NCBI GenBank assembly: GCA_003427395.1
Contig: BFEA01000668.1
Span: 177,160-207,348 of the forward strand
DNA from: Chara braunii
Lineage: Eukaryota > Streptophyta > Charophyceae > Charales > Characeae
Direction of reading: 5' to 3'
Length of the DNA stretch: 30,189 bases
Part shown: positions 10,191 to 19,175 of the stretch, one piece after another
How positions within the stretch are numbered: the first letter of the stretch is position 1
Layout: each line of letters begins with the position of its first letter
Program-made: the position numbers and the translations under genes
The notes under the pieces: generated by a model
Seen by the model: only the letters and a program-made list of their open reading frames with translations
Database searches by the model: none
What the model was told of the DNA's origin: nothing

Positions 10191-11193
10191 GGTTGGAGCT
10201 GAGCAGCAAGCAGGCTGCATCTCCTGTTCTTGTTTTACTGCTCCACATGGCCAGAGAGGCAAGTCACGAAGGGCAATGATTCTGTCGAAACGTTACTTGG
10301 AAGAAAAACACAGGAAACTATAACTTTAAAACTGGTCAGAAGAAAATGTTGCTGAGTTCCAAATGCAAACTAACGGAGGATCTTCATTACGTGTATGAAC
10401 TTGGAAGAGCACGTAACCAATCCGACAAGAGAAAAATGTTGCATTGCATGTGGAGCATTTGAGGGGTAATGCTGATGTGAGTGATACNAATGCTGCAGGT
10501 GCATGGAATACCTGCAGCTGCACGGGCGACACCTTTTCTGAATGTTTGACTAGTCCATATATTTTCAAAACTCGAACTGATGTCATTGCACGATCTCGTG
10601 GCCGAGCTGCAGGCAGGCTTCATCTCTTGTTCTTGTTGTACTGCTNCCCATGGCCACAGAGAGCCTGAGAGAGGCAAGTCAGGANCGGCAATGATTGTCC
10701 AAACAGTACTCAGAAGGAAAAAACGGGAAACTATGACTGTAAAACTGGTCAGAAAACGAATGTTCCCGAGTTCGAAATGCAAACTGGCCAGAAAACGAAT
10801 GTTCCCGAGTTCGAAATGCAAACTGGCAGAGGATCTTGATTACGTTTATGGACTTGGAAGAGCAGGTAACCGATCTGACCAGAGGAAAGTGTTGCATTGT
10901 GTGTAACGGATCTGACAAGAGGAAAATGTTGCATTGTGTGTAGAGCATTTCAGGGGTGTGCGAATGTGAGTGATACGAATACTGCAGGTGCATGGAATAG
11001 CTGCAGTTGCATAGGTGACACATTTTCTGGATGTTGGATTGGTCCATATATTTTCAAAACTCAAACTGATGTAAGTGCATGATCTTGTGGCTGAGCTGCA
11101 GGCAGGCTGCATCTCATTTTCTTGTTGTAATACTCCCCATGGCCAGAGAGAGGTCAGTCAGGAAGGGCAATGATTCTCTCCAAACATTACTTG
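10191..11193. repeat. Tandem array of 403-489 bp units
   Basis: The same landmarks recur at 10211, 10614 and 11103 (CAGGCTGCATCTC/CAGGCTTCATCTC), followed each time by a CTTGTT..ACTGCT...CCATGGCC block; further on in units 1 and 2 come AAAACTGGTCAGAA and TCCATATATTTTCAAAACT. Unit 2 is longer mainly because of two internal duplications: a 39-bp one near 10748-10825 (CAGAAAACGAATGTTCCCGA) and a 37-bp one near 10866-10940 (GATCTGAC.AGAGGAAA). Unit 3 is cut after about 100 bp by the LTR of element 2 at 11194. No coding function is evident. Confidence 0.9.
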
Positions 11194-11617
11194 TGTTACG
11201 ATCCTGGCCAATTTCGAAATACACATTCATCAGAAAGTACAATGCCGTCCAATTGCAAAAAAAATGTGTTATGATCCTGGCCAATTTCGAGATACACATC
11301 CATCAGAAAGTACAATGCCGTCCAATTGCAGAAATGAATGAACTTGAGAGGAGAGAGAGAGGATTAGAAGAAGACGAAGAAGTAAGAAAGAAGAAGAAGA
11401 AGATGTGCACCAGCAAAGGCAATGACAAGGCTCTTCTTCTTCGCCCAACAATCTCCTCCTCCTTATCTCCCCCTTCTCTTATACATACAAGAAATAATAA
11501 TACAATGTTGAATGGCTGATCCAGAATCAATGTCCGAGTCCCTCTTCTACTGCAGGTATCACTTGAGGTCCACCATAGCCATGGCCGCCTCCCCACTCTT
11601 CACTCTCATAGGCCGAG
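11194..11617 (-). mobile_element. Element 2, 3' LTR, left portion
   Basis: 11267-11617 matches 29717-30067 (start of the 5' LTR) base for base in length (351 bp). It begins TGTTATGATCC and ends ...ATAGGCCGAG. In front of it, 11194-11266 is a second copy of the first about 73 bp of the LTR (TGTTACGATCCTGGCC...), a small tandem duplication at the LTR tip. Homology stops exactly at CCGAG (11613-11617), where element 3 begins, and resumes at 22055. The host side ends ...ATTACTTG at 11193. Confidence 0.9.
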
Positions 11618-12405
11618 TGTTGCATGCTGCGCCTGCACACGGGCCCCATTTGAGGGGCCCGACGGTTNNNGAGGGGGCCCCAGGCCGCGTACCACACAGC
11701 ACGCGCCCTGGAGGCCCACAGCGGCCCTTCAGGCCCTAGGTAGCACACTAGTTAGATAGGTTTAGTTTACTTACCTTTTTGTGTGTGTGTGCTGTCTTNC
11801 TTTGTCTGTTCAGGTGCCGTTTNGGACTTGCAGCCCCAAGGCNGGACCTTGGGACTGGGTACACCGGAGGCAGGTCCGAAACGAGGCCAGGCGCATTTTG
11901 GCGCCAGACCGGTAGGTACAGGCGGCGTTTTGGTCCTGCAGGTCCCAAGGCGACGGGTTGGGCTAGGTGCACAAGTACCGGGCCGTTTTTAGGCCAGGCG
12001 CATTTCTGCGCCTTGCTGCATCAGCAGCATTGTCTGGATGTTCGGTAGGGACCGAGACCAGCTNGGCCGTTTTCTGAGGCCAGCATCAGGTAGGCCCAGC
12101 CCGCCCAGCGCTACAAATAGCTGGGCAGCGGCTGGGCAAGGACAGTTCGAGTAGCTCACTTCTGGAGCGACATGCTGCTGGTTGAAGCAGCGTTATTCTG
12201 CGCCAAGCTACGGAGTAGGGAGTAGCGGAGTAGGTGGTAGAGAGGGCNGAGGCCTTACCTGCAAGCGACGAACTTACCTGGCGCCATAGCTGGGCTCGGC
12301 GCGGTACCTGCACACGACGACGACCACAGTCAGTACGGTGACAGCTACCTGCAGGTGAGATAGCAAGGAGGACGTCATCTTCTTCTTATTCCTCCTCCAT
12401 CTCTC
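11618..12405. mobile_element. Element 3, left part (solo-LTR-like)
   Basis: Starts TGTTGCATGC immediately after the CCGAG duplication. It is interrupted by element 1 at 12406 and continues at 21515. It is GC-rich with repeated GGCCAGGCGCATTT words (about 11884 and 11991) and a perfect 8-bp stem with 6-nt loop at 11640-11661. A TATA-like TACAAATAG near 12112 may be a core promoter if the element reads rightward. No coding sequence is recognised. Together with 21515-22054 it is about 1.32 kb with TG...CA ends, as expected of a solo LTR. Confidence 0.75.
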
Positions 12406-13368
12406 TGCAAGGAACATGAATGTGGACGAAGCACAGAAATCCAGATTGCAAAATCACACTGAAGTCCAAGTAGTCAAAGCAAGAGCAGATAGCACAATGG
12501 AACCGAGTAACCATCCATTTGAGAACGATACAGAANAATCGTGAGTCAATGTCCAAGCCCAATCGGGCAACACCAACAGCATAACCCAATGTAGCTCTCT
12601 CTCTCTTGAATGGCGCCAGGCGCCCTACCTACTCTACAGCCTATTACTACAACTACAGCATGGAAGCAACCAGACAACTTGACGACCAGCGAGTGATGAT
12701 GTCAACACCAATGACGACCTCCTCTCCACCAGGTACATCCCACTCTTCACCCTCACTCTCCCTTGTTATCCCACACAGCGCCCTTCACCTCCTCAGAACC
12801 ACCTTCGCCCTTCACCTCCTCCTGCGCCCACAGGCAGCCCGGCTATGGCCGCCAGCGCCCTGCGCCCAGGCTGCGCTCTACCGCTTAGCNNNNNNNNNNN
12901 NNNNNNNNNNNNNNNNNNNNNNNNNNNNNNNNNNNNNNNNNNNNNNNNNNNNNNNNNNNNNNNNNNNNNNNNNNNNNNNNNNNNNNNNNNNNNNNNNNNN
13001 NNNNNNNNNNNNNNNNNNNNNNNNNNNNNNNNNNNNNNNNNNNNNNNNNNNNNNNNNNNNNNNNNNNNNNNNNNNNNNNNNNNNNNNNNNNNNNNNNNNN
13101 NNNNNNNNNCCTCACGTTTATGTGCCCAGGGCCTAACCAACTCTGGGGCCCTGGGATTTCTGCATTTCCAGAGCTCCGATACTCGGTGCACTCCAACCAA
13201 CTGGTGTGCTGCAACTGTATGGACCCCACTTCGTGAAATGTTGGCACAGAGGGCTCTTGTTGATTTGCTGGCCCGCCTTCACTTAGGGCGGGCACGAGGC
13301 TTGTTGGGGCCTTAGCCCAGAACATGTACATCATGGCAAGGCGCCTTCTTGAGGGCTTAATCCTCACA
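12406..13368 (-). mobile_element. Element 1, 3' LTR (contains assembly gap)
   Basis: Matches 20471-21514. The first 484 bp (12406-12889) are identical apart from one N, and 13110-13368 matches 21256-21514 with about six differences. The N run 12890-13109 stands for 301 bp in the other LTR, so the gap is undersized by about 81 bp. A frame of about 176 codons on the plus strand of this LTR (start ATG 12606, copy at 20671) is antisense to the element and I do not regard it as a gene. Confidence 0.95.
12890..13109. other. Assembly gap, 220 N
   Basis: Scaffold gap within the 3' LTR of element 1. The intact LTR shows 301 bp at this place (20955-21255). Confidence 0.98.
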
Positions 13369-13381
13369 TTCCATCCCCCTT
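13369..13381 (-). other. Element 1 polypurine tract
   Basis: On the minus strand AAGGGGGATGGAA directly precedes the LTR start TGTGAGG and lies 24 bases after the pol stop codon. Position and purine content fit the plus-strand priming site of an LTR retrotransposon. One T interrupts it. Confidence 0.7.
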
Positions 13382-13405
13382 AGCTTCGAAAGTCCGCTGA
13401 GATGC

Positions 13406-14335
13406 TTACTTCGCAGGTGCCTTCCCTTTTAACATTCTCTCATAATCTGCCACCTCTTGAGGAGCTGTGTCAATCAGTTCCTCTCTGGTGAACCACCGAT
13501 CTTCCTTCGGATCCGTATGATGATGCCTGAATCGGACGCGATACTCCCGCTTGGGTTTTGGAGGTCTTCCTCTACCCAGTGGCTTTGGAACAGGCAGATC
13601 TTTGTGATCCACAATGTCGTCGATGTCCACTTGACCATCCATGGTTGGGGGCAGCATTGATCTCCTGGAAGGAAATTGATCTGTCTCAGCGAAAGGTGCA
13701 AGCTTTGAGGCATGAAAGGCAGGGTGAGTGCGTAAGTGACCAGGGATACGGATAACATAGGTAGGACCATCCATCTCATCCCCAACTATATCCAGGACTT
13801 CCCATGGACCAAAATACTGAGGCATTAGTTTGCGAGAGATGTTGAATTCCTGTCCTAGCTCACTAGCCTTGACCCAGACACGTTCCCCGACCTGAAATGA
13901 GGACTGTCGACGATGTTTGTTCTCAGAAGCAATCATTGCTTGCTGAGCTTTCTTGATGTGCTCGACAGCTTGCTGCAACAACTTCTCATACTGTACACCG
14001 TACTCAAGTGTGCCTGGAGTTGCAGAGGGTCGGTTCTCAGGTAGGAGGAAGTCCAGAGCTGATCTAGGCTTCCATCCCAAGTGCAGCTGGTTAGGACTAA
14101 CGCCGGTACTGATGTGTACAGCGTTGTTGTACAGGCTGGCGACGAGAGGCAACTTCTCATCCCAATCATCCTGGCTGGGCTTGATGTAATGCCTCAGCAG
14201 GTGTTGTACAACTCTGTTCATCTGCTCGGCATGTCCGTTGGCTTCGGGATGATTCCCTGAAGTCATCTGAAGTTGACTGCCCATCTGCTCAGCAGTCTTC
14301 TTCCACAGCTCGCTTGTGAAGCGAACATCTCTGTT
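13406..14335 (-). pseudogene. Element 1 integrase C-half with chromodomain
   Basis: This frame, ending in TAA at 13406-13408, carries the last third of the integrase catalytic core. The catalytic Glu is in GNHPEANGHAEQMNR. It is followed by the C-terminal GPWEVLD region and a chromodomain-like tail (VDIDDIVDHK ... YRVRFRHHHTDPKEDRWFTR). Between the first chromodomain strand and the core is a basic insert, GRGRPPKPKRE, with an RGRP AT-hook-like core. The chromodomain normally directs integration to heterochromatin. A net frameshift near 14335 separates this part from the upstream integrase; the second catalytic Asp (in RDVRFTSELW) is readable only in this frame. Confidence 0.9.
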
Positions 14336-14840
14336 ATTGACTTTGGTAAACCAAAATCACGCACCCAGTTGTCCATGAACAACTTGATGACGTGGTCAGT
14401 CCTTGCGGTCTCTAGCATGGCAATTAGTCTAGCATATTTGGTGAATCGATCAATGATGACAAAGATGTGTCTCTTGCCACTCTTACTAGTCACCAGGGTG
14501 TCCATGAAGTCCATGGAAACACTCTGTCCTGGACCAGGGGGGATAGGCAAGGGCTTTAGCAACCCAAGCGGTGCTCGAGTTCGCGGCTTGACCCGCTGAC
14601 AGACCTGACAGGTCTCCACATATTTCTTTGCATCTTCTAGCATTCCAGGCCACCAAAATCGTTGTACTAGGTTAGCACTCGTCTTTTTGTAACCAAAGTG
14701 TCCGGTTGCGTCATGACATTCTCCTAGAAACAAACTACGCAAACGTTCACTAGATGGAATCACTAATCTTTTACAACCGGCCTTATCAAGAAAGAGAAGC
14801 CCATCCACCGTCACAAACTCATCTTCTGTGGCCTTGTCTT
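14336..14840 (-). pseudogene. Element 1 integrase N-half (zinc domain, first Asp)
   Basis: Encodes the HHCC zinc-binding domain (H-x5-H ... CQVCQRVK, with WWPGM between) and the start of the DDE core with the first catalytic Asp in SMDFMD and the FGLPKSIT segment. It is out of frame with RNase H (a missing base in the A run near 14840) and with the rest of the core (near 14335). Both breaks are small indels, so the integrase was intact in the recent ancestor. Confidence 0.9.
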
Positions 14841-15954
14841 TCGCCTAAGTTTGTGTATGATGTCCATCGTGACAGGGTCTTCCTGATAGGCTCCCACCAG
14901 CGATTGAGTTAGTTCCTCGGATACACCAAACTCAGAAACTAGCGCCCCTAGGTAGTTTGCTCTACGTGACAGCGCATCTGCAACCTTATTGTACTCTCCC
15001 TGCTGATACTCTAGCTTGAAGTCATACTGATCTATGACCTCAATCCAACGCTTGAGTGCATCAGAAAGAGCGGGTTGAGTCTTGATCCATTTAAGGGTCC
15101 GATGGTCAGTTCTCAAGTAGAAAAACCGTCCCAACAGGAAGTGCCTCCAATGAACAAGTGCTTTGTAAAGGGCATATAGTTCCCTTTCATAGGTGGACTT
15201 TGCCAGTTTCTTTGATGGCATCGTTTTGCTCATATACTCAATCGGTCTCAATTTTTTCCCATCCTGCTGAGCCAGTACTGCGCCAATGCCGTATTGGCTT
15301 GCGTCAGTGGTTACGATGAAAGGCTTCTGAGGATCGGGCACCATGAGAACCTCATGATTCATGAGTGCATGCTTCAATCGTTTGAAAGCAGCCTCGCACT
15401 CGTCACTCCAGTCCCACGGCGTGTCAAGTCGAGTTAGATCTGTCAAAGGAGAGGCGACTGTAGAATAGTTATTTACGAAGTTCCTATAGTAGCCGCACAT
15501 TCCTAAGAAAGATTTGACCTCAGTAACAGTCTGAGGTCGTGGCCAGTCCCAGATACTAGCCACTTTCGCATCTTCCGGCCTAATACCTTCCGCAGACACT
15601 TCATGACCCAAGTATAAGATCTTAGTGCGTCCGAACTCACATTTCTCTAGGTTGACCTTATACTTGTGTTGCCGCAAGAGTGAAAGTACAGTCTCAACGT
15701 GTTGTGCATGCTCTTCGACAGACTTACTAAAGATAAGAATATCGTCAAGGTAGACTACGACAAACTTATCTAAGTGGTCATGGAAGATCCTATTCATGGC
15801 GTGTTGGAATGTACCCGGCGCATTGCAAAGGCCAAAGGGCATCACTACAAACTCATACAGACCGTATCTGGTCTGAAAAATAGTCTTGTGTTGATCCTCA
15901 GGTCTTATTGCAATCTGATGGTAGCCGGATTTTAAGTCTATCTTGCTATAGTAC
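14841..15954 (-). pseudogene. Element 1 reverse transcriptase and RNase H
   Basis: Contains the RT core from [14 protein letters not shown], the [14 protein letters not shown] motif and the catalytic YLDD box ([12 protein letters not shown]). The connection domain and RNase H follow (VTTDASQYGIGAVLAQQDG, STYERELYAL, RTDHRTLKW, ending near KVADALSRR). The chain copies genomic RNA into cDNA and degrades the RNA strand. No stop interrupts this segment. Its apparent N-terminus (MCIRDR...) is translated adapter, not biology: when 15955-16228 is disregarded the frame continues directly into the RT part at 16229. Confidence 0.93.
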
Positions 15955-15992
15955 CTGTCTCTTATACACATCTAGATGTGTATAAGAGACAG
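15955..15992. other. Nextera mate-pair junction adapter (artefact)
   Basis: CTGTCTCTTATACACATCT followed directly by its reverse complement, 38 bp in total. This is the Tn5 mosaic-end junction used in Nextera mate-pair circularisation, left in the assembly. It is not part of the organism's genome and creates the false peptide MCIRDR. Confidence 0.98.
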
Positions 15993-16228
15993 CTCTTCGA
16001 CAGACTTACTAAAGATAAGAATATCGTCAAGGTAGACTACGACAAACTTATCTAAGTGGTCATGGAAGATCCTATTCATGGCGTGTTGGAATGTACCCGG
16101 CGCATTGCAAAGGCATCACTACAAACTCATACAGACCGTATCTGGTCTGAAAAATAGTCTTGTGTTGATCCTCAGGTCTTATTGCAATCTGATGGTAGCC
16201 GGATTTTAAGTCTATCTTGCTATAGTAC
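15993..16228. other. Artefactual duplicate of RT sequence
   Basis: Repeats 15711-15954 in the same orientation, with one 8-bp deletion (CCAAAGGG, after GCAAAGG). Its end coincides with the base after which the genuine RT continues. Together with the adapter it makes 274 bases of spurious sequence, which shifts the RT frame. It fits an untrimmed mate-pair read joined to the contig. Confidence 0.9.
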
Positions 16229-16680
16229 TTACATCCCTGCACCCTATCCAATAGGTCGTCTATGCGAGGTAGAGGCTCTGCGTTCTTTACTGTGATGGCA
16301 TTGAGGCCTCTATAATCAATGCACATCCTCAATGTACCCCCCTTCTTTGGTACAAATAGTACTGGAGATCCGTAGGGGGAAGTACTCGGCCGGATCCATC
16401 CCTTCTCTGTAAGCTCTTTTAGTTGTCGCCGAAGCTCGTCCAACTCGGTCAGAGCCATCCTATAGATCCTTCCCTTTGGGGTTTTACTCCCTGGAATGAT
16501 TTCTATGGCATGGACAATCTCCCTCTCTACGACTCCTGTAGGCTCCTTAAACAGATCAAGTAACTTAGCAACGACGTGTTCTATCTCTGGGGGTGTTTTA
16601 ACGGCCGCCCCTTTCTCAGAGACATACTCTAGGTACATACCCTCCTCTTGGTTTTGTTTATAATAGTTATAGAACGCTGA
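16229..16680 (-). pseudogene. Element 1 RT N-terminal part
   Basis: Encodes the protease-RT linker ([19 protein letters not shown]...) and the fingers of the [70 protein letters not shown]. It joins in frame with the RT core at 15954 once the artefact is ignored. It is in a different frame from the protease; the shift lies near 16680, where both frames can be read for about 25 bases. Confidence 0.92.
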
Positions 16681-17347
16681 TGCACAAGCAGCCATAGGTA
16701 TCGATTATACTACTGGCTTTGAACTTGGTCAGTCTAAATGTTCTTCCATCAGGCAACTTATGCTTTAGCACCTTCTTGTCCCAGTCAAACTGGGGCTTGT
16801 CAACCTCAAGGTAGTACATTCCCAACAGCATATCAAACGGTAAGTCGTCGCTAACCAGGAACGAAATCTTGTGATTAAGTTCCCCTCCTCCATAGGAGAA
16901 GGTACAGACTACATCCTTAATATAGTCTGTGACAATCATGTGCTCCTTATTGGCCAAAGTAGATGCTACGGGTCTACTAAGGTGNTGTACCCGGTCCTGT
17001 AGGTGCAGCCTTTCCAAACAGTCGCGACTTATGTAGTTCCGCGTGGAGCCGATGTATATGAAGGCACCACATTTGCGGCCTCCTACATCAACTTCCACAA
17101 CGGAATGTTCCCCTCTAGGACCTTTCCTTANTGCCACCNAAGATTCACGAGGGTCCNTACTTGACCACTCACTTTCCAAATCTTCTAAGGCTTTAGACAC
17201 ATCCAACGTACAGAGCATGGTTTGGTCTGGATGAGTCTGCAGGGTGACTAAAGAGTCATTAGCTATGGCCTGCTCATGAAGTGGGGAGGGTATCTGACCC
17301 ACTTCACCTTGAGTAGAAGCAGCTAAAACTTCCACCGGCCTTACGTG
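16681..17347 (-). pseudogene. Element 1 protease, catalytic Asp lost
   Basis: Retroviral-type aspartic protease region in the -1 frame relative to gag. The active-site segment reads FIYIGSTRNYIS where the family has D-S/T-G: Asp is replaced by Tyr and the next residue by Ile, each one base change away. The flap and C-terminal segment (SFLVSDDLPFDMLLGMYYLE) are well preserved. Without the Asp, Gag-Pol could not be self-processed. Three N calls lie in the N-terminal part (17100-17160) and one at 16984. Translation probably enters by frameshifting at 17347-17353. Confidence 0.85.
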
Positions 17348-17353
17348 TTTCCC
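17313..17353 (-). promoter_or_regulatory. Candidate -1 ribosomal frameshift signal
   Basis: On the minus strand the gag codons TCG GGA AAC ACG TAA contain the heptamer GGGAAAC (17353-17347) in the correct phase (G GGA AAC) two codons before the gag stop (17343-17341). A -1 slip enters precisely the protease frame. Eleven bases after the heptamer lies a 7-bp stem with one G-U pair: GTGGAAG (17335-17329), 9-nt loop, CTTCTAC (17319-17313). A perfect 9-bp stem lies further on (17277-17285 with 17298-17306). The heptamer and phase are seen directly; function is inferred. Confidence 0.6.
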
Positions 17354-19175
17354 GAGCTAGAAGCCTGGGAAGAAGGTGCCCCCATCTTAGGAGGTATCTT
17401 CTGCGTGATCTTTGCGTTNTTGCACTTATACTAGGTGTGTCCGTATTCACCACAGTTAATGCAAGCGCCACGCACTCGGCGGTCCCGCCACACTTCTTGA
17501 TCAAGACCTGCCTTGACCCAATCAGCAACTTTGGTCTGATTGGANGCNGCCTGCCCTTGACTCTTTTGATGNTTTTTCCNTCGGCCACCNGCCTTAGTCT
17601 TTACAACCGCGGCGAGGGTGCTACCCTCAGCGATTTCCTCGCCGTCGTACTCTGAATNGTCCAACAGGTCTGTGAGCTCTTCGATCTCAGTTTGAGTCCC
17701 ATCGGACTCAACCATCATCAATTTGCTCCCCTTCTTCTTNCATTCCTGTGGACTCTTCTNCTTCCTTGTGTCAACTTGAGTAGGCTGAGCACTTCCTAGA
17801 GTAGCCTCTAAGTCTAAGGCTTTTCTAGATAGTGTCTCAAACGAGTGATACTCGAGGCGAGCCTCGCTGGCTAGTAAGTTCCTNAGATTCTCTNGGAGAC
17901 ATCTCACAAACATGGTCAATAAGACCTGGNCATCGTAATGNATGNCGGGAACTACGATGAGGCTCTCTACGGTAGTCGTTAGCTCTCGGACTGACTTGAA
18001 CTTTCGTTGGTCTAGTCTATGCATCGCATCAGTGGCAATTTGTGCCTACTGTGGATTGTGCCAGCGAGCTTCTACCATTTCCAAGAATTGTTCTAACGTA
18101 AGGGTCTTATCCCAGTCTGCCATTCGTCGTCCGTGCCCGGCCTTTGCTACTAATCCATCTAGCTATTTGGCAGCCTTACCCTCAAGGTAAGATGCAACAG
18201 TAATCACCTCCTCCTCCTGCAAAGTCCTCTTTGCNCTTACCCACACTGGAACCGTTCTCAACCATGTGTTGAGTTCCTCATCCTTCTTCTCTCCGGAGAA
18301 GGCAAGGGGCGGTTTCATAGGGGTCTTTGGGTACCATTGACCTTGTTGTTGTCCCTCTTGAGGAACAGGTTGTTGCGGTGATGGTGTAGCAACCACCGCT
18401 GACCCAGAAGAAGAAGAAGCAACAGTCTGTGCGGCTGCTGCAGATGTACCACTTGGCTGTGTGCCAGCTTGTACCGGAAAGGGGCCTGACATCGCCGTTA
18501 ACGGCAACGACGACTGTGCTGCTGGCCTGAATCCTGGCCTTTGCAAAAGGTCCAAGATCTGGTCCAAAGAGTTCTGCATGAAGTTCAGCCTGCTGTCCAC
18601 ATGCGCATGCACCGACAGTATACTGCTCTTCAATATTTGCATTTGGTCAGACATGGCTGACTCATCCAAACCCTCTAATGCAGCTTTGTCTGCCTCTAAA
18701 GTATCAAGCCTGACTGTTCTATTTTTAATCTCTATTTCTCTATCGGTAGCTTGCTTCAGTTCCCTCTCTAACCGCTCGCGGATCCTTTCGACCTGTTGAA
18801 GCTCTAGGAGCTCCCTGCCGCGTAGGGTCAACGGGCTTAACTGCGAGCCCGCCATTTGACTTGTGGACTGTCCAGCACCTATTGGTCTGGAAGTACCAGC
18901 GGGCCCTGAGGGCATTCCCAACAGGGTCCCTGACGAGGATGCAGCATAGGCTGCGCCGTTAGCCATTGCTGCTGCTCTGGCTGCTGCTGCCTATTCTCTA
19001 GCTGCTAGGTTTGCTGCTGCCCTCGCTGCTGCAAGAGCACGGGCTCTACGTTCGGCCCGAAGCGTGCTTCGTCTCCCGGTTGTAGGGTCTGGAACACGTG
19101 CGGGACCCTAAGTGATCTCGAACATGTCAGTCTCGCATTGTCAACTCTACCCTCATCGGTGTCTGACCCGCTCAT
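17341..19175 (-). pseudogene. Element 1 gag with in-frame amber stops
   Basis: Gag forms the particle and binds RNA. One frame runs from about 19110 to TAA at 17341-17343. It has an Ala/Arg-rich N-terminus, a coiled-coil-prone helix (RELLELQQVERIRERLEREL), a Pro/Ser/Gln linker, the capsid-like region (PPLAFSGEKKDEELNTWLR ...) and one zinc knuckle C-x2-C-x4-H-x4-C. Four TAG codons interrupt it at 18991-18993, 18163-18165, 18046-18048 and 17431-17433; the last lies inside the zinc knuckle, between His and the final Cys. All four positions suit Gln. The likeliest start is ATG 19173-19175 (MSGSDTDEGRV), which needs a frame change near 19110; ATG 18964-18966 is an in-frame alternative. Confidence 0.85.

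Noticed and set aside
12606-13136. Plus-strand frame of about 176 codons in the element 1 LTR (also 20671-21201) as a gene
   Set aside because: It is antisense to the element, lies wholly in LTR sequence, is Pro/Ala/Leu-rich from GC-rich DNA, and in one copy runs through the N gap.
15711-16228. Biological tandem duplication within RT
   Set aside because: The two copies are separated exactly by the Nextera junction sequence, so it is a library or assembly artefact.
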